Source: Tardiphaga sp.
GTDB lineage: Bacteria > Pseudomonadota > Alphaproteobacteria > Rhizobiales > Xanthobacteraceae
Assembly: GCA_028290765.1 (NCBI GenBank)
Contig: JAQGJF010001026.1
Coordinates: 1 to 5,289, forward strand
Length of the DNA: 5,289 nt
Reading direction: 5' to 3'
This document shows positions 1 through 5,289 of the stretch, one piece after another. Under the pieces are notes generated by a model. That model was not told the DNA's origin, ran no database searches, and worked only from the letters and a program-made list of their open reading frames with translations. The translations under genes were made by a program, and so were the position numbers. The stretch's first letter is position 1; each line of letters starts with the position of its first letter.

Positions 1-941
1 GATTCGAAGCCGAGCGGATTGATGAGGGAGACGCTGGAAGCGGTCGCCTTGGTCGCGGTGTTGTCGCTGGTGAAGGCGTTGCAGGAGCCCTTCGACAGAT
101 CGGTGTCGGAGTAGCGCAGGTCGAGCGTGAAGACCTTGTAGGTGAAGCCGACGCCGATATTCCAGGTGTTGTAGCTGGGCTCGGGAATGCCGTTCGCATA
201 AACGGTACCTGCACCGGTTCCATAGAACGCGTCAGAGGTTCCAAGCCACTGGCGGCCGTACTCGCCGGAGACGTACATGCCGATACCGGTGGAACCGAAA
301 ATCGTGCTCGGCGCGGTGTACTTGGCGGTGACCGAAGCGTAGTTGCCCCAGGCGCCGAGGTTCAGGAAGTTCGGCGAGTAGAATTCGTTGGCGCCGATCG
401 CGAACTGGTCATTCAGCGTGATGTTCACCTTGGCATAGCCTTCGTAGAAGCTTGCGCTCTTCTTGGCGAAGTTGCCGTTGATCGGCAGACCGCCGGTGGC
501 GGCATCCGCGAACGAGATGTCCTTGCCGCAGAACGCCTGCGACTGGAAGCACTGCCCACCCGGATACAGGTAACCCCAGACACCGAAGTCAAACGCGAAC
601 ATGCCGATGGTCGGGCGGACACCGCCGTAGATATCGACTTCGCCAGCGGCGCGGTTCGGGAAGGAGATGCTTTCGAACGAGGTACCGATGTAGAGCTGGA
701 CGTCCTTGGTGACGTTGTAGCGCGGCTCGAAATAGGCGGCGACCGACGGCTTGTGGTTGGACTGGGTGATACCGCGGAACACGTAGTCGTTCATGATCGC
801 GCTGCCGAAGGCGACATCCCAGGGGTCGAACGCGACGACCGGCGGAGCCTTTTTGTAAACCTTCGCCGGTAGATCAGCCGCCGAGGCTGCGCCGGCACCG
901 ATCGCGAGCACTGCTGCGACTGACAAGATTGTTTTCTTCAT
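1..941 (-). CDS. TorF-family (Gcw_chp-type) putative outer-membrane porin, 3' end off the window
   Basis: The ATG at 941-939 opens a frame without a stop to the window edge: 313 full codons, C-terminus missing. Residues 1-21 form a classic Sec signal peptide (MKKT, hydrophobic core, ASA before the mature start ADLPAK). Residues 41-70 carry the pattern I associate with the TorF/Gcw_chp family: a first beta strand followed by NDYVFRGITQSNHKPS. The rest alternates aromatic and polar residues with Gly/Asn-rich turns, as expected of a beta barrel, and includes YSDTDLSKG near residue 278. Family members are outer-membrane proteins assigned as putative porins; the substrate is unknown. C131 and C138 lie in one predicted loop, with a third cysteine at 287. 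The start is supported by a GGGGA ribosome binding site five bases upstream. It is separated from the next gene by 445 bases and a terminator-like hairpin, so it is probably monocistronic. The family call is from memory of the motif; outer-membrane location is the firmer claim. Confidence 0.85.
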   Translation of the reverse strand, partial: MKKTILSVAAVLAIGAGAASAADLPAKVYKKAPPVVAFDPWDVAFGSAIMNDYVFRGITQSNHKPSVAAYFEPRYNVTKDVQLYIGTSFESISFPNRAAGEVDIYGGVRPTIGMFAFDFGVWGYLYPGGQCFQSQAFCGKDISFADAATGGLPINGNFAKKSASFYEGYAKVNITLNDQFAIGANEFYSPNFLNLGAWGNYASVTAKYTAPSTIFGSTGIGMYVSGEYGRQWLGTSDAFYGTGAGTVYANGIPEPSYNTWNIGVGFTYKVFTLDLRYSDTDLSKGSCNAFTSDNTATKATASSVSLINPLGFE

Positions 942-946
942 GACGT

Positions 947-951
947 TCCCC
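947..951 (-). promoter_or_regulatory. Ribosome binding site of the porin gene
   Basis: GGGGA read on the minus strand lies five bases upstream of the ATG at 941. It supports that ATG, which also begins the signal peptide, as the true start. Confidence 0.6.
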
Positions 952-992
952 ATCACATTAAAATTCAGCCCGCCGACGCCCCCAGGGGCAAC

Positions 993-1021
993 CCGATACC
1001 GACTGTCGCGAAATTCGTTAA
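993..1021 (-). promoter_or_regulatory. Weak candidate sigma-70-type promoter for the porin gene
   Basis: On the minus strand TTAACG (1021-1016) and TATCGG (998-993) are separated by 17 bases, giving a leader of about 45 bases before the porin ATG. Both hexamers match the consensus poorly, so this is only the best-placed candidate. A short interrupted palindrome (GCCCC-CA-GGGGC, 978-989) lies just downstream in the presumed leader and could be an operator or a small hairpin. None of this is more than inference from spacing. Confidence 0.2.
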
Positions 1022-1291
1022 CCTGACGGCAATCTGCGGTGCGGCAGCGGTTGCGGGAAGCAAAAAAGACAAGCAAGTGCCGACTTTTTAGGCGTTCCAG
1101 GGTTTCCTCGCCATGTTGTTGCCGGGTGTTGCATTAGAACAACAATTTTGGGGTGTTATGGGGCGATCAAAGCTCGCTTCCGGCTGAGCGATCTGGAACC
1201 GCGTGACAATTTCGCCGGTACCCGGCGGATCGCGATTCGCCCCGCCACCCTGCCTGGCCGGTACGCCGGCGACGGGTCCGCCGACATGCCA

Positions 1292-1320
1292 AAGGCCGCA
1301 ACGACGAGCGTTGCGGCCTT
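1292..1320 (-). terminator. Hairpin terminator candidate for the H1-like transcript
   Basis: AAGGCCGCAACG at 1292-1303 pairs perfectly with CGTTGCGGCCTT at 1309-1320, giving a 12-bp stem and a five-base loop. It starts 67 bases past the H1-like stop codon. Read on the minus strand the stem ends in CCTTT and then GGC, so only three T residues follow the GC core, a short tract for a factor-independent terminator. The stem flanks are A/T pairs, so it could work from either side, but the only gene reading into it from nearby is the H1-like one. Confidence 0.65.
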
Positions 1321-1386
1321 CAGGATAGTCGAGCCAGCCAGGTGAGCCGGGCCTGCCGACAGCGCCAAGCGCTGCTGGGTCAGGTG

Positions 1387-1920
1387 CTAGTTGGTATCGC
1401 CGTGATCGCCCGAGCCATGATCGGAACCATAGCTCGTCGAGCCATGAGACCCGGAATGATGGGTTTCCGAATGGTCCGGCGTTGAAGCCTGACTTGGCGC
1501 GGGCGAAGCCCAGCTCGGCGTCGCGGGCTCAACTGCGGCGACCGGGGCCGGAGCGGGCTTGGGCGGTCTCGGGGCGCGAGGCTTGGGAGCCGGTTTCGGA
1601 GCCACGGGAGCCGGCGTGGGTGCCGGTGCGGGCGCCGCTGATTTAGCCGCACTCTTTTTGGCAGCCTTTTTCGGTGCGGCTTTCTTGGCGGCTTTCTTGG
1701 CTGTTTTCTTCGCCGACTTCTTGGCGGATTTCTTCGCAGATTTTTTGGCCGTCTTCTTCGCAGCCTTCTTGGCGGTTTTCTTTGCAGCTTTCTTGGCCGT
1801 CTTTTTCGATTTCTTGGCGGACTTCTTCGATGCCTTCTTCGCGGATTTGGTCTTAGCCGTCAGAAGCTTCTTTTTGTTCTTAGCCTTCTTGCCTTTTTTA
1901 CCCTTTTTGCCTTTAGCCAT
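1387..1920 (-). CDS. Histone H1-like lysine/alanine-rich DNA-binding protein with a His/Asp-rich tail
   Basis: This 177-residue protein has three compositional parts. Residues 1-95 are extremely basic: a KGKKGKK start followed by eleven uninterrupted four-residue units of the form KK(A/S/T)A at 39-82. Residues 96-148 are a Pro/Ala linker with scattered Lys and Arg. Residues 149-177 are rich in Gly, Ser, His and Asp, with six histidines (150, 154, 155, 159, 168, 173). The lysine repeat resembles the C-terminal tail of eukaryotic histone H1 and bacterial H1-like and AlgP/AlgR3-type proteins, which bind DNA non-specifically and are thought to affect compaction or transcription. The role here is inferred from composition. 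No signal peptide or membrane segment is seen. AGGAGG six bases upstream fixes the ATG at 1920-1918. It lies 81 bases downstream of glcF in the same direction, so it may be read through from glcDEF or have its own promoter; no convincing promoter is visible in that gap. Confidence 0.85.
   Translation of the reverse strand: MAKGKKGKKGKKAKNKKKLLTAKTKSAKKASKKSAKKSKKTAKKAAKKTAKKAAKKTAKKSAKKSAKKSAKKTAKKAAKKAAPKKAAKKSAAKSAAPAPAPTPAPVAPKPAPKPRAPRPPKPAPAPVAAVEPATPSWASPAPSQASTPDHSETHHSGSHGSTSYGSDHGSGDHGDTN
1675..1806 (-). repeat. In-frame 12-base tandem repeat encoding KK(A/S/T)A
   Basis: Eleven consecutive 12-base units encode residues 39-82 of the H1-like protein. The pattern is KK followed by A, S or T and then A; codons vary between AAA and AAG and among alanine codons, so the DNA copies are imperfect while the protein repeat is exact in pattern. 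Such tracts can gain or lose units by slippage or recombination without breaking the frame. Related, less regular Lys/Ala sequence extends on both sides (about 1636-1911). Confidence 0.85.
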
Positions 1921-1926
1921 CGTGGT

Positions 1927-1932
1927 CCTCCT
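1927..1932 (-). promoter_or_regulatory. Strong ribosome binding site of the H1-like gene
   Basis: A full AGGAGG on the minus strand with six bases to the ATG at 1920. It is the best ribosome binding site in the window and suggests high translation, as expected for an abundant nucleoid-type protein. Confidence 0.8.
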
Positions 1933-2001
1933 GTTGCCGCTGATCCATATCCATCAGGCGTTTCAAGTCTTCCGCTTTAGCGCGGGGCCTTAAATCGATT
2001 G

Positions 2002-3315
2002 TTAGTTCAATCCTGGCCGCGGACCACCTGTCGCCCAATCGAGAAGCTCAATCGTGTGGACCACAGGGACTGACGTTCCACCGGCAATCTGCACCATGCA
2101 TCCAATATTGCCGGCGGCGATCATGTCCGGCTTGACCGTCGCGATGTTGGCGACCTTTCGATCACGCAATCTGCCCGCAATGTCAGGCTGGAGAATGTTG
2201 TACGTTCCCGCCGAACCGCAACACAAATGACTCTCGGGTACATCTTTCACCACGAATCCGTTCTTGGAAAGCAATTCTTTCGGAAGCTGCGTGATTTTCT
2301 GTCCGTGCTGCAGCGAACATGCGGAGTGATAGGCGATGACGAGATCGCTCCGTTGCGCTTGCGCAGGCAGGTCGATGGCGTCGACAAATTCGGTGATGTC
2401 GCGGGCGAGCGCCGATATCCGTGCGGCGGGAGCGGCGAAATCATTGTCCTCGCGCAGCATGAATCCGTAGTCCTTGATCACCGTTCCGCACCCCGATGTC
2501 GTCACCAGAATGGCGTCGAGGCCACCCCGGTCGGCTTCCGCAAGCCAGGCGCCGATATTGGCCCGCGCCCGCGCCTTGGCATCGCCGTCACGGCCAAGAT
2601 GGTGGGTCAGCGCACCGCAGCACTGCTCGTCCCTGACCAGCACAACCTCGATGCCGTGACGGGTCAACAGGCTGATGGCCGCCTGGTTGATGCGCGGCGC
2701 CAACACCTGCTGGGCGCATCCCTGCAACAGCGCAACCCGGCCGCGCCGGGTCCCGGACGCCGGAAAGACGCTTCCCGGCGCGGGTCCGGGCGCCGGAAGC
2801 GCCGCCGGCGCGAGGGCCAGCATGGCCTTGATTCGGCTCAAAACGGTCGGCGTTGGAAGCTCGTTCGAGGACGGCAGCAACGCCGCCAAAGGCCGCGCCA
2901 GGCGCGCCAGAACCATGCTGGCACGAAACAGCCCGGGACGCGGCAGCACCCACGCCAGCAGCGCGCGCAACGCCCGCTCGGCGAGCGGCCGGGAATAGTC
3001 CTCCTCGATTCTCACGCGCGCCTGGTCGACCAGGTGCATGTAGTTCACGCCGGAAGGACAGGTCGTCATGCAGGCGAGGCAGGACAGGCAGCGGTCGATG
3101 TGCTTGACCACCTCCTTGGTCGGCGGTTTGTCCTTCTCCAGCATCTCCTTGATGAGATAGATCCGGCCGCGCGGGCTATCCAGCTCGTCGCCGAGCAGCA
3201 CATAGGTCGGGCAGGTCGCGGTACAGAAACCGCAATGCACGCAGGCGCGCAAAATCTTGTCGGCTTCGGCGATATCGGGATCGGCCAACTGGGCCAGGGT
3301 GAATTCGGTTTTCAT
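2002..3315 (-). CDS. glcF: Glycolate oxidase iron-sulfur subunit GlcF
   Basis: This 437-residue protein is the electron-transfer subunit of glycolate oxidase, carrying electrons from the flavin subunits toward the membrane quinone pool. Two ferredoxin-type [4Fe-4S] motifs lie near the N-terminus: CVHCGFCTATCP (C25, C28, C31, C35) and CLSCLACMTTCP (C76, C79, C82, C86). Two cysteine-rich CCG domains follow, with CCG at 232-234 (DEQCCGALTHHLG) and 365-367 (ESHLCCGSAGTYN). A Pro/Ala-rich linker at about 166-189 joins the halves and helps make it about 30 residues longer than E. coli GlcF (407). All expected cluster cysteines are present. The start at 3315-3313 is chosen because it overlaps the glcE stop as ATGA, the usual sign of translational coupling, and gives a family-like N-terminus. 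The frame stays open upstream to 3564, but that stretch lies inside glcE and looks like shadow. Ribosome binding before the ATG is weak, consistent with coupling. Confidence 0.95.
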   Translation of the reverse strand: MKTEFTLAQLADPDIAEADKILRACVHCGFCTATCPTYVLLGDELDSPRGRIYLIKEMLEKDKPPTKEVVKHIDRCLSCLACMTTCPSGVNYMHLVDQARVRIEEDYSRPLAERALRALLAWVLPRPGLFRASMVLARLARPLAALLPSSNELPTPTVLSRIKAMLALAPAALPAPGPAPGSVFPASGTRRGRVALLQGCAQQVLAPRINQAAISLLTRHGIEVVLVRDEQCCGALTHHLGRDGDAKARARANIGAWLAEADRGGLDAILVTTSGCGTVIKDYGFMLREDNDFAAPAARISALARDITEFVDAIDLPAQAQRSDLVIAYHSACSLQHGQKITQLPKELLSKNGFVVKDVPESHLCCGSAGTYNILQPDIAGRLRDRKVANIATVKPDMIAAGNIGCMVQIAGGTSVPVVHTIELLDWATGGPRPGLN

Positions 3316-4553
3316 GTCGCAGAACCCCGCGCCAGCCGGCCGCGATTGAGGATGTGTTTCGGGTCGAATGATTGCCGGACACGCTCGCCCAGTGCCGCCA
3401 GACCGCCCCCCTGCGGATGAAAGACATCGACGGCACGCCGCACCGGTTCGGTAGCGCGGATCAGCGTGGCGTGACCGCCGACCGCCCCGACACGCTGGCG
3501 CAGCTGCGCGGCCCGGGCATCGGCCGAGGGCGGCAGCGCCGCCCAGATCAACCCGCCGCCCCAATCATAGATGACGTCGCCGCCGGTCTCGCGTACCAGC
3601 GCCTGGCCGAGCGCGCCCCCCGACGCCGGCGGGCAGACGATCCGCCACACCGGCCATGCGCCCAGCATGCCGGCGGCCGCGAACGGCGCGGCATCGCGAA
3701 TGGCGCTCCAGAGCGCCGCGGACATCTCGTCCGCGACGACGTCGCAGGCGCCGAACGGCGCCAGCGCGGCGCCGAGCGAAATCGCCCGATGGTTCGCGGA
3801 GGCCGTGATGCCCTCCAGCCGCAGCAAGGTCACGGACTGCCGCGGCGATCCGAGATCGGCCAGCGCGCCCTCCGCCGGATGAAACGCCGAGGCCGGCACA
3901 TGCGCCGCCCCGGACACGTCGAACGGCGACCCCAGCGCCGCGGTCATCGCCTGGTTGGCCGTGACATCGTCGAGCCCGCGCAGCACCAAAGTGCGTTCGC
4001 TCTCGGCCCGCGGCATCACCTTCAGCGTCACCTCGGTCATGACGGCGAGCGTACCCCAGGACCCCGCCAGCAGCTTGCACAGGTCGTAGCCGGTGACGTT
4101 CTTCACCACGCGCCCACCGGCCTTGAAACTGTCGCCGAAGCCGGACACCGCGTGCGCCCCCAAAAGATGATCGCGGGCGCCACCGGCCTTGATGCGGCGC
4201 GGCCCGGCCAGGCCGGCCCCGATCATGCCGCCGACGGTCCCGCCGTTCGCCGCCGTGCCCAACAGCTGCGAAATGTCCATCGGCTCGAACGCGAATTGCT
4301 GGTTTTTCGAATCGATCAGCGACAGCACGTCGGCCAGCGGCGCGCCGGCCTGGACGGTGATGATCAGCTCGTTCGGCTCATAGGCCGTGACCGCGTTCAA
4401 CGCCGACAGATCGAGCAGCGCATTGGTCGCCATCGGCTGCCCGATCGCGCGTTTGGTGCCGTGGCCGATGATTTCCAGCGGCTGCTCACTGTCGAGCGCA
4501 GCGCGCACCACCTGCTCGACGTCCTGTGCGTCGCGTACTTTCAGTGTGTCCAC
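3312..4553 (-). CDS. glcE: Glycolate oxidase FAD-binding subunit GlcE
   Basis: This 413-residue protein is the second flavin-type subunit of glycolate oxidase, which converts glycolate to glyoxylate. The N-terminal half is a PCMH-type FAD-binding domain: IIGHGTKRAIG at about 28-38 is the phosphate-binding loop, ELIITVQAGAPLADV follows at about 61-75, and around 107-165 come TVGGMIGAGLAGPRR and the stretch containing GGRVVKNVTGYDLCKLLAGS, strongly diagnostic of GlcE. The C-terminus has the family ending FDPKHILNRGRL, equivalent to the FDP-x-x-x-(F/L)NPG motif in GlcD. It is longer than E. coli GlcE (350). The start is GTG: an in-frame TAA lies at 4580-4578, no ATG or other plausible start lies between, and GGAG sits five bases upstream. 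Its stop overlaps the glcF start by four bases. A palindromic element separates it from glcD. Confidence 0.95.
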   Translation of the reverse strand: MDTLKVRDAQDVEQVVRAALDSEQPLEIIGHGTKRAIGQPMATNALLDLSALNAVTAYEPNELIITVQAGAPLADVLSLIDSKNQQFAFEPMDISQLLGTAANGGTVGGMIGAGLAGPRRIKAGGARDHLLGAHAVSGFGDSFKAGGRVVKNVTGYDLCKLLAGSWGTLAVMTEVTLKVMPRAESERTLVLRGLDDVTANQAMTAALGSPFDVSGAAHVPASAFHPAEGALADLGSPRQSVTLLRLEGITASANHRAISLGAALAPFGACDVVADEMSAALWSAIRDAAPFAAAGMLGAWPVWRIVCPPASGGALGQALVRETGGDVIYDWGGGLIWAALPPSADARAAQLRQRVGAVGGHATLIRATEPVRRAVDVFHPQGGGLAALGERVRQSFDPKHILNRGRLARGSAT

Positions 4554-4558
4554 GATCG

Positions 4559-4562
4559 CTCC
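4559..4562 (-). promoter_or_regulatory. Ribosome binding site supporting the GTG start of glcE
   Basis: GGAG on the minus strand is five bases from the GTG at 4553. With the in-frame stop at 4580-4578, it fixes the glcE start. The site lies only about 15 bases from the end of the palindromic element upstream in the transcript. Confidence 0.65.
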
Positions 4563-4576
4563 GCATTCGGCGCGTT

Positions 4577-4764
4577 CTTACCCTCCCTTGGAGGGGGAGG
4601 GTCGATCGCTCGCGACGAAGCGCAGCTTCGTCGTAAGCGATCGGGGTGGGGTGATTGTTCATCCGCACCCCCTCCACCCGGTGTTGTCCGCCGCGCACCC
4701 CACCCCGTCGCGCATCGCGCTTTGCGCAATGCACGCCGACCCTCCCCCTCCAGGGGAGGGTAAG
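4577..4764. repeat. 188-base inverted-repeat intergenic element between glcD and glcE
   Basis: The outer 28 bases at each end (4577-4604 and 4737-4764) are inverted copies of each other with a single mismatch. Each end also folds on itself, with CCCTCC facing GGAGGG. Inside are further inverted pairs: the hairpin at 4604-4642; a 12-bp pair at 4642-4653 and 4696-4707 (GGGGTGGGGTG facing its complement); and a 9-base pair with one mismatch at 4712-4720 and 4724-4732 with a TTT loop. The whole could form a long branched hairpin in DNA or RNA. It carries no gene and no clear target-site duplication. It resembles the palindromic repeats with CTCCCCCTCCAGGGGAGGG-type ends that I recall as dispersed in Bradyrhizobium and relatives, probably non-autonomous; copy number cannot be seen here. 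It falls inside the glcD-glcE gap, so it would be transcribed with the operon. Confidence 0.8.
4604..4642. repeat. Internal hairpin of the palindromic element
   Basis: GATCGCT (4604-4610) faces AGCGATC (4636-4642), and GACGAAGC (4614-4621) faces GCTTCGTC (4625-4632) around a three-base loop. A 3x3 internal mismatch separates the two stems, for 15 base pairs in all. No T tract follows on either strand, so it does not look like a terminator. Confidence 0.75.
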
Positions 4765-4814
4765 CAAGAGAACCGACGCGGTGCCGAGACGCGAAGCCGA
4801 TCGCTTTCATTCGT

Positions 4815-5289
4815 TTAAAACCTTGGCAGATCTGGAAACGCCAGCTTGCCGCCATGGACATGCACGCGGCCGAGTTCGGCGCAGCGATGCAGGGTCGGAA
4901 ACACTTTTCCGGGATTGAGCAGTCCCTGCGGGTCGAAGGCGCATTTCAGCCGCTGCTGCTGGTTGAGGTCGATCTCGCTGAACATTTCCGGCATCAGGTC
5001 GCGCTTCTCGATGCCGACGCCGTGTTCGCCGGTCAGCACACCGCCGAGTTCGACGCAGCATCGAAGAATGTCGGCGCCGAAGGCTTCGGCCTTGTCCATC
5101 TCGCCGGGCTTGTTTGCATCGTACAGGATCAGCGGATGCAGGTTGCCATCGCCGGCATGAAACACATTGGCGACGCCGAGGCCATATTTTTCCGACAGGC
5201 CGCGGATCCGCGCCAGCGCCTCCGGCAGCGCGCCGCGCGGAATGGTGCCGTCCATGCAGAGATAATCCGGCGAAATGCGCCCGACGGCG
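4815..5289 (-). CDS. glcD: Glycolate oxidase subunit GlcD, C-terminal part only
   Basis: This frame ends at TAA (4817-4815) and runs off the right edge. About 157 residues are visible, roughly the last third of a protein usually near 500 residues. It begins in AVGRISPDYLCMDGTIPRG, a conserved GlcD stretch, so the ATG at 5255 is internal and not the start. The fragment is the FAD-linked oxidase C-terminal domain: FHAGDGNLHPLI and TGEHGVGIEKRDLMP carry the conserved substrate- and metal-site histidines of the D-lactate/glycolate dehydrogenase family, and FDPQGLLNPGKVFP is the standard C-terminal signature. GlcD is the FAD subunit that oxidises glycolate to glyoxylate, working with GlcE and GlcF at the membrane. 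It is the most upstream glc gene visible. The glcD-E-F order supports the assignment over a stand-alone D-lactate dehydrogenase. Confidence 0.95.
   Translation of the reverse strand, partial: AVGRISPDYLCMDGTIPRGALPEALARIRGLSEKYGLGVANVFHAGDGNLHPLILYDANKPGEMDKAEAFGADILRCCVELGGVLTGEHGVGIEKRDLMPEMFSEIDLNQQQRLKCAFDPQGLLNPGKVFPTLHRCAELGRVHVHGGKLAFPDLPRF

Larger units (their letters stand above)
942..1386. other. 445-base non-coding region between the H1-like gene and the porin gene
   Basis: No convincing gene lies here. Two overlapping open frames of 65 and 70 codons on opposite strands have neither a ribosome binding site nor recognisable composition. The left part (942-1150) is AT-richer and should hold the porin promoter. 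It contains a 7-bp dyad, TGTTGTT/AACAACA, at 1114-1120 and 1138-1144. The right part holds two near-copies of a GCCGGTAC-based motif (1214-1227 and 1257-1271), an 18-base imperfect palindrome with an ATCGCGAT core (1224-1241), the terminator-like hairpin at 1292-1320, and a 6-bp hairpin with a CAA loop (1360-1374) just past the H1-like stop codon. Confidence 0.7.

Noticed and set aside
1040..1085. Possible sigma-54 or stress-sigma promoter (GGCAC...TTGC and GGAAC words) upstream of the porin
   Set aside because: The required second element is missing at the proper spacing in both cases: there is no GC at the sigma-54 distance and no CGTT 16-17 bases after GGAAC.
1148..1368. Two overlapping small open frames of 65 and 70 codons on opposite strands in the porin/H1-like gap
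   Set aside because: They share the same bases, lack ribosome binding sites, run through the terminator-like hairpin, and show no recognisable protein composition.
1559..1993. Plus-strand open frame of 144 codons rich in Phe, Ala and Leu, looking like a membrane protein
   Set aside because: It is the antisense of the lysine/alanine repeat: Lys codons read as Phe/Leu in reverse. It has no ribosome binding site and begins inside the other gene.
3316..3564. Upstream extension of glcF giving a 520-residue protein
   Set aside because: The extra stretch lies wholly inside glcE on the same strand, has no GlcF-like sequence, and the ATGA overlap at 3312-3315 gives a better start.
2227..4763. Long plus-strand open frames opposite glcF and glcE (2227-3420 and 3372-4763)
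   Set aside because: They are Arg/Gly/Ala-rich shadows typical of GC-rich antisense frames, with no family motifs, while the minus-strand genes carry clear catalytic and cluster motifs.
4553..4805. Repeated CGATCGCT octamer at 4553-4560, 4603-4610, 4798-4805 and inverted at 4636-4643, as a target-site duplication of the element
   Set aside because: The outer copies lie 16 and 33 bases from the element ends, not next to them, and CGATCG is a common word in such genomes. The inner pair is already explained by the hairpin.
4815..5255. ATG at 5255 as the start of a 146-residue protein
   Set aside because: The frame continues upstream in conserved GlcD sequence (AVGRISPDYLC), so this is an internal Met of a gene cut by the window edge.

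Overview
The window looks like chromosome from a GC-rich alphaproteobacterium of the Bradyrhizobium/Rhodopseudomonas group (Nitrobacteraceae). The evidence is the codon bias, the style of the outer-membrane protein N-terminus (signal peptide followed by ADLPAK), a lysine-rich histone H1-like protein, and a GC-rich palindromic intergenic element of a kind I associate with these genomes. This placement comes from recognition, not a database search.

All five genes lie on the minus strand, so transcription runs from high to low coordinates. From the right edge: the 3' part of glcD (4815-5289, continuing off the window); a 261-base gap holding an inverted-repeat element (4577-4764); glcE (3312-4553, GTG start); glcF (2002-3315, sharing an ATGA overlap with glcE); an 81-base gap; a 177-residue histone H1-like protein (1387-1920); and a strong hairpin (1292-1320) that probably ends that transcript. 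After a 445-base non-coding stretch comes a separate gene for a TorF/Gcw_chp-type putative porin (1-941), whose 3' end lies off the left edge.

glcD, glcE and glcF encode the three subunits of membrane-associated glycolate oxidase: two FAD-binding-type subunits and one iron-sulfur subunit. The enzyme oxidises glycolate to glyoxylate and passes electrons to the respiratory chain. The H1-like protein is expected to bind DNA non-specifically. It sits downstream of glcF in the same orientation, but I see nothing tying it functionally to glycolate metabolism. The porin is a separate unit with its own signal peptide and ribosome binding site.

I find no tRNA, rRNA, CRISPR array, transposase, phage gene or defence system. 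The points worth a second look are the palindromic element inside the glc operon, the three-part architecture of the H1-like protein (basic repeat, Pro/Ala linker, His/Asp/Gly/Ser tail), and some small unexplained sequence symmetries. Nothing here amounts to a clearly new system.
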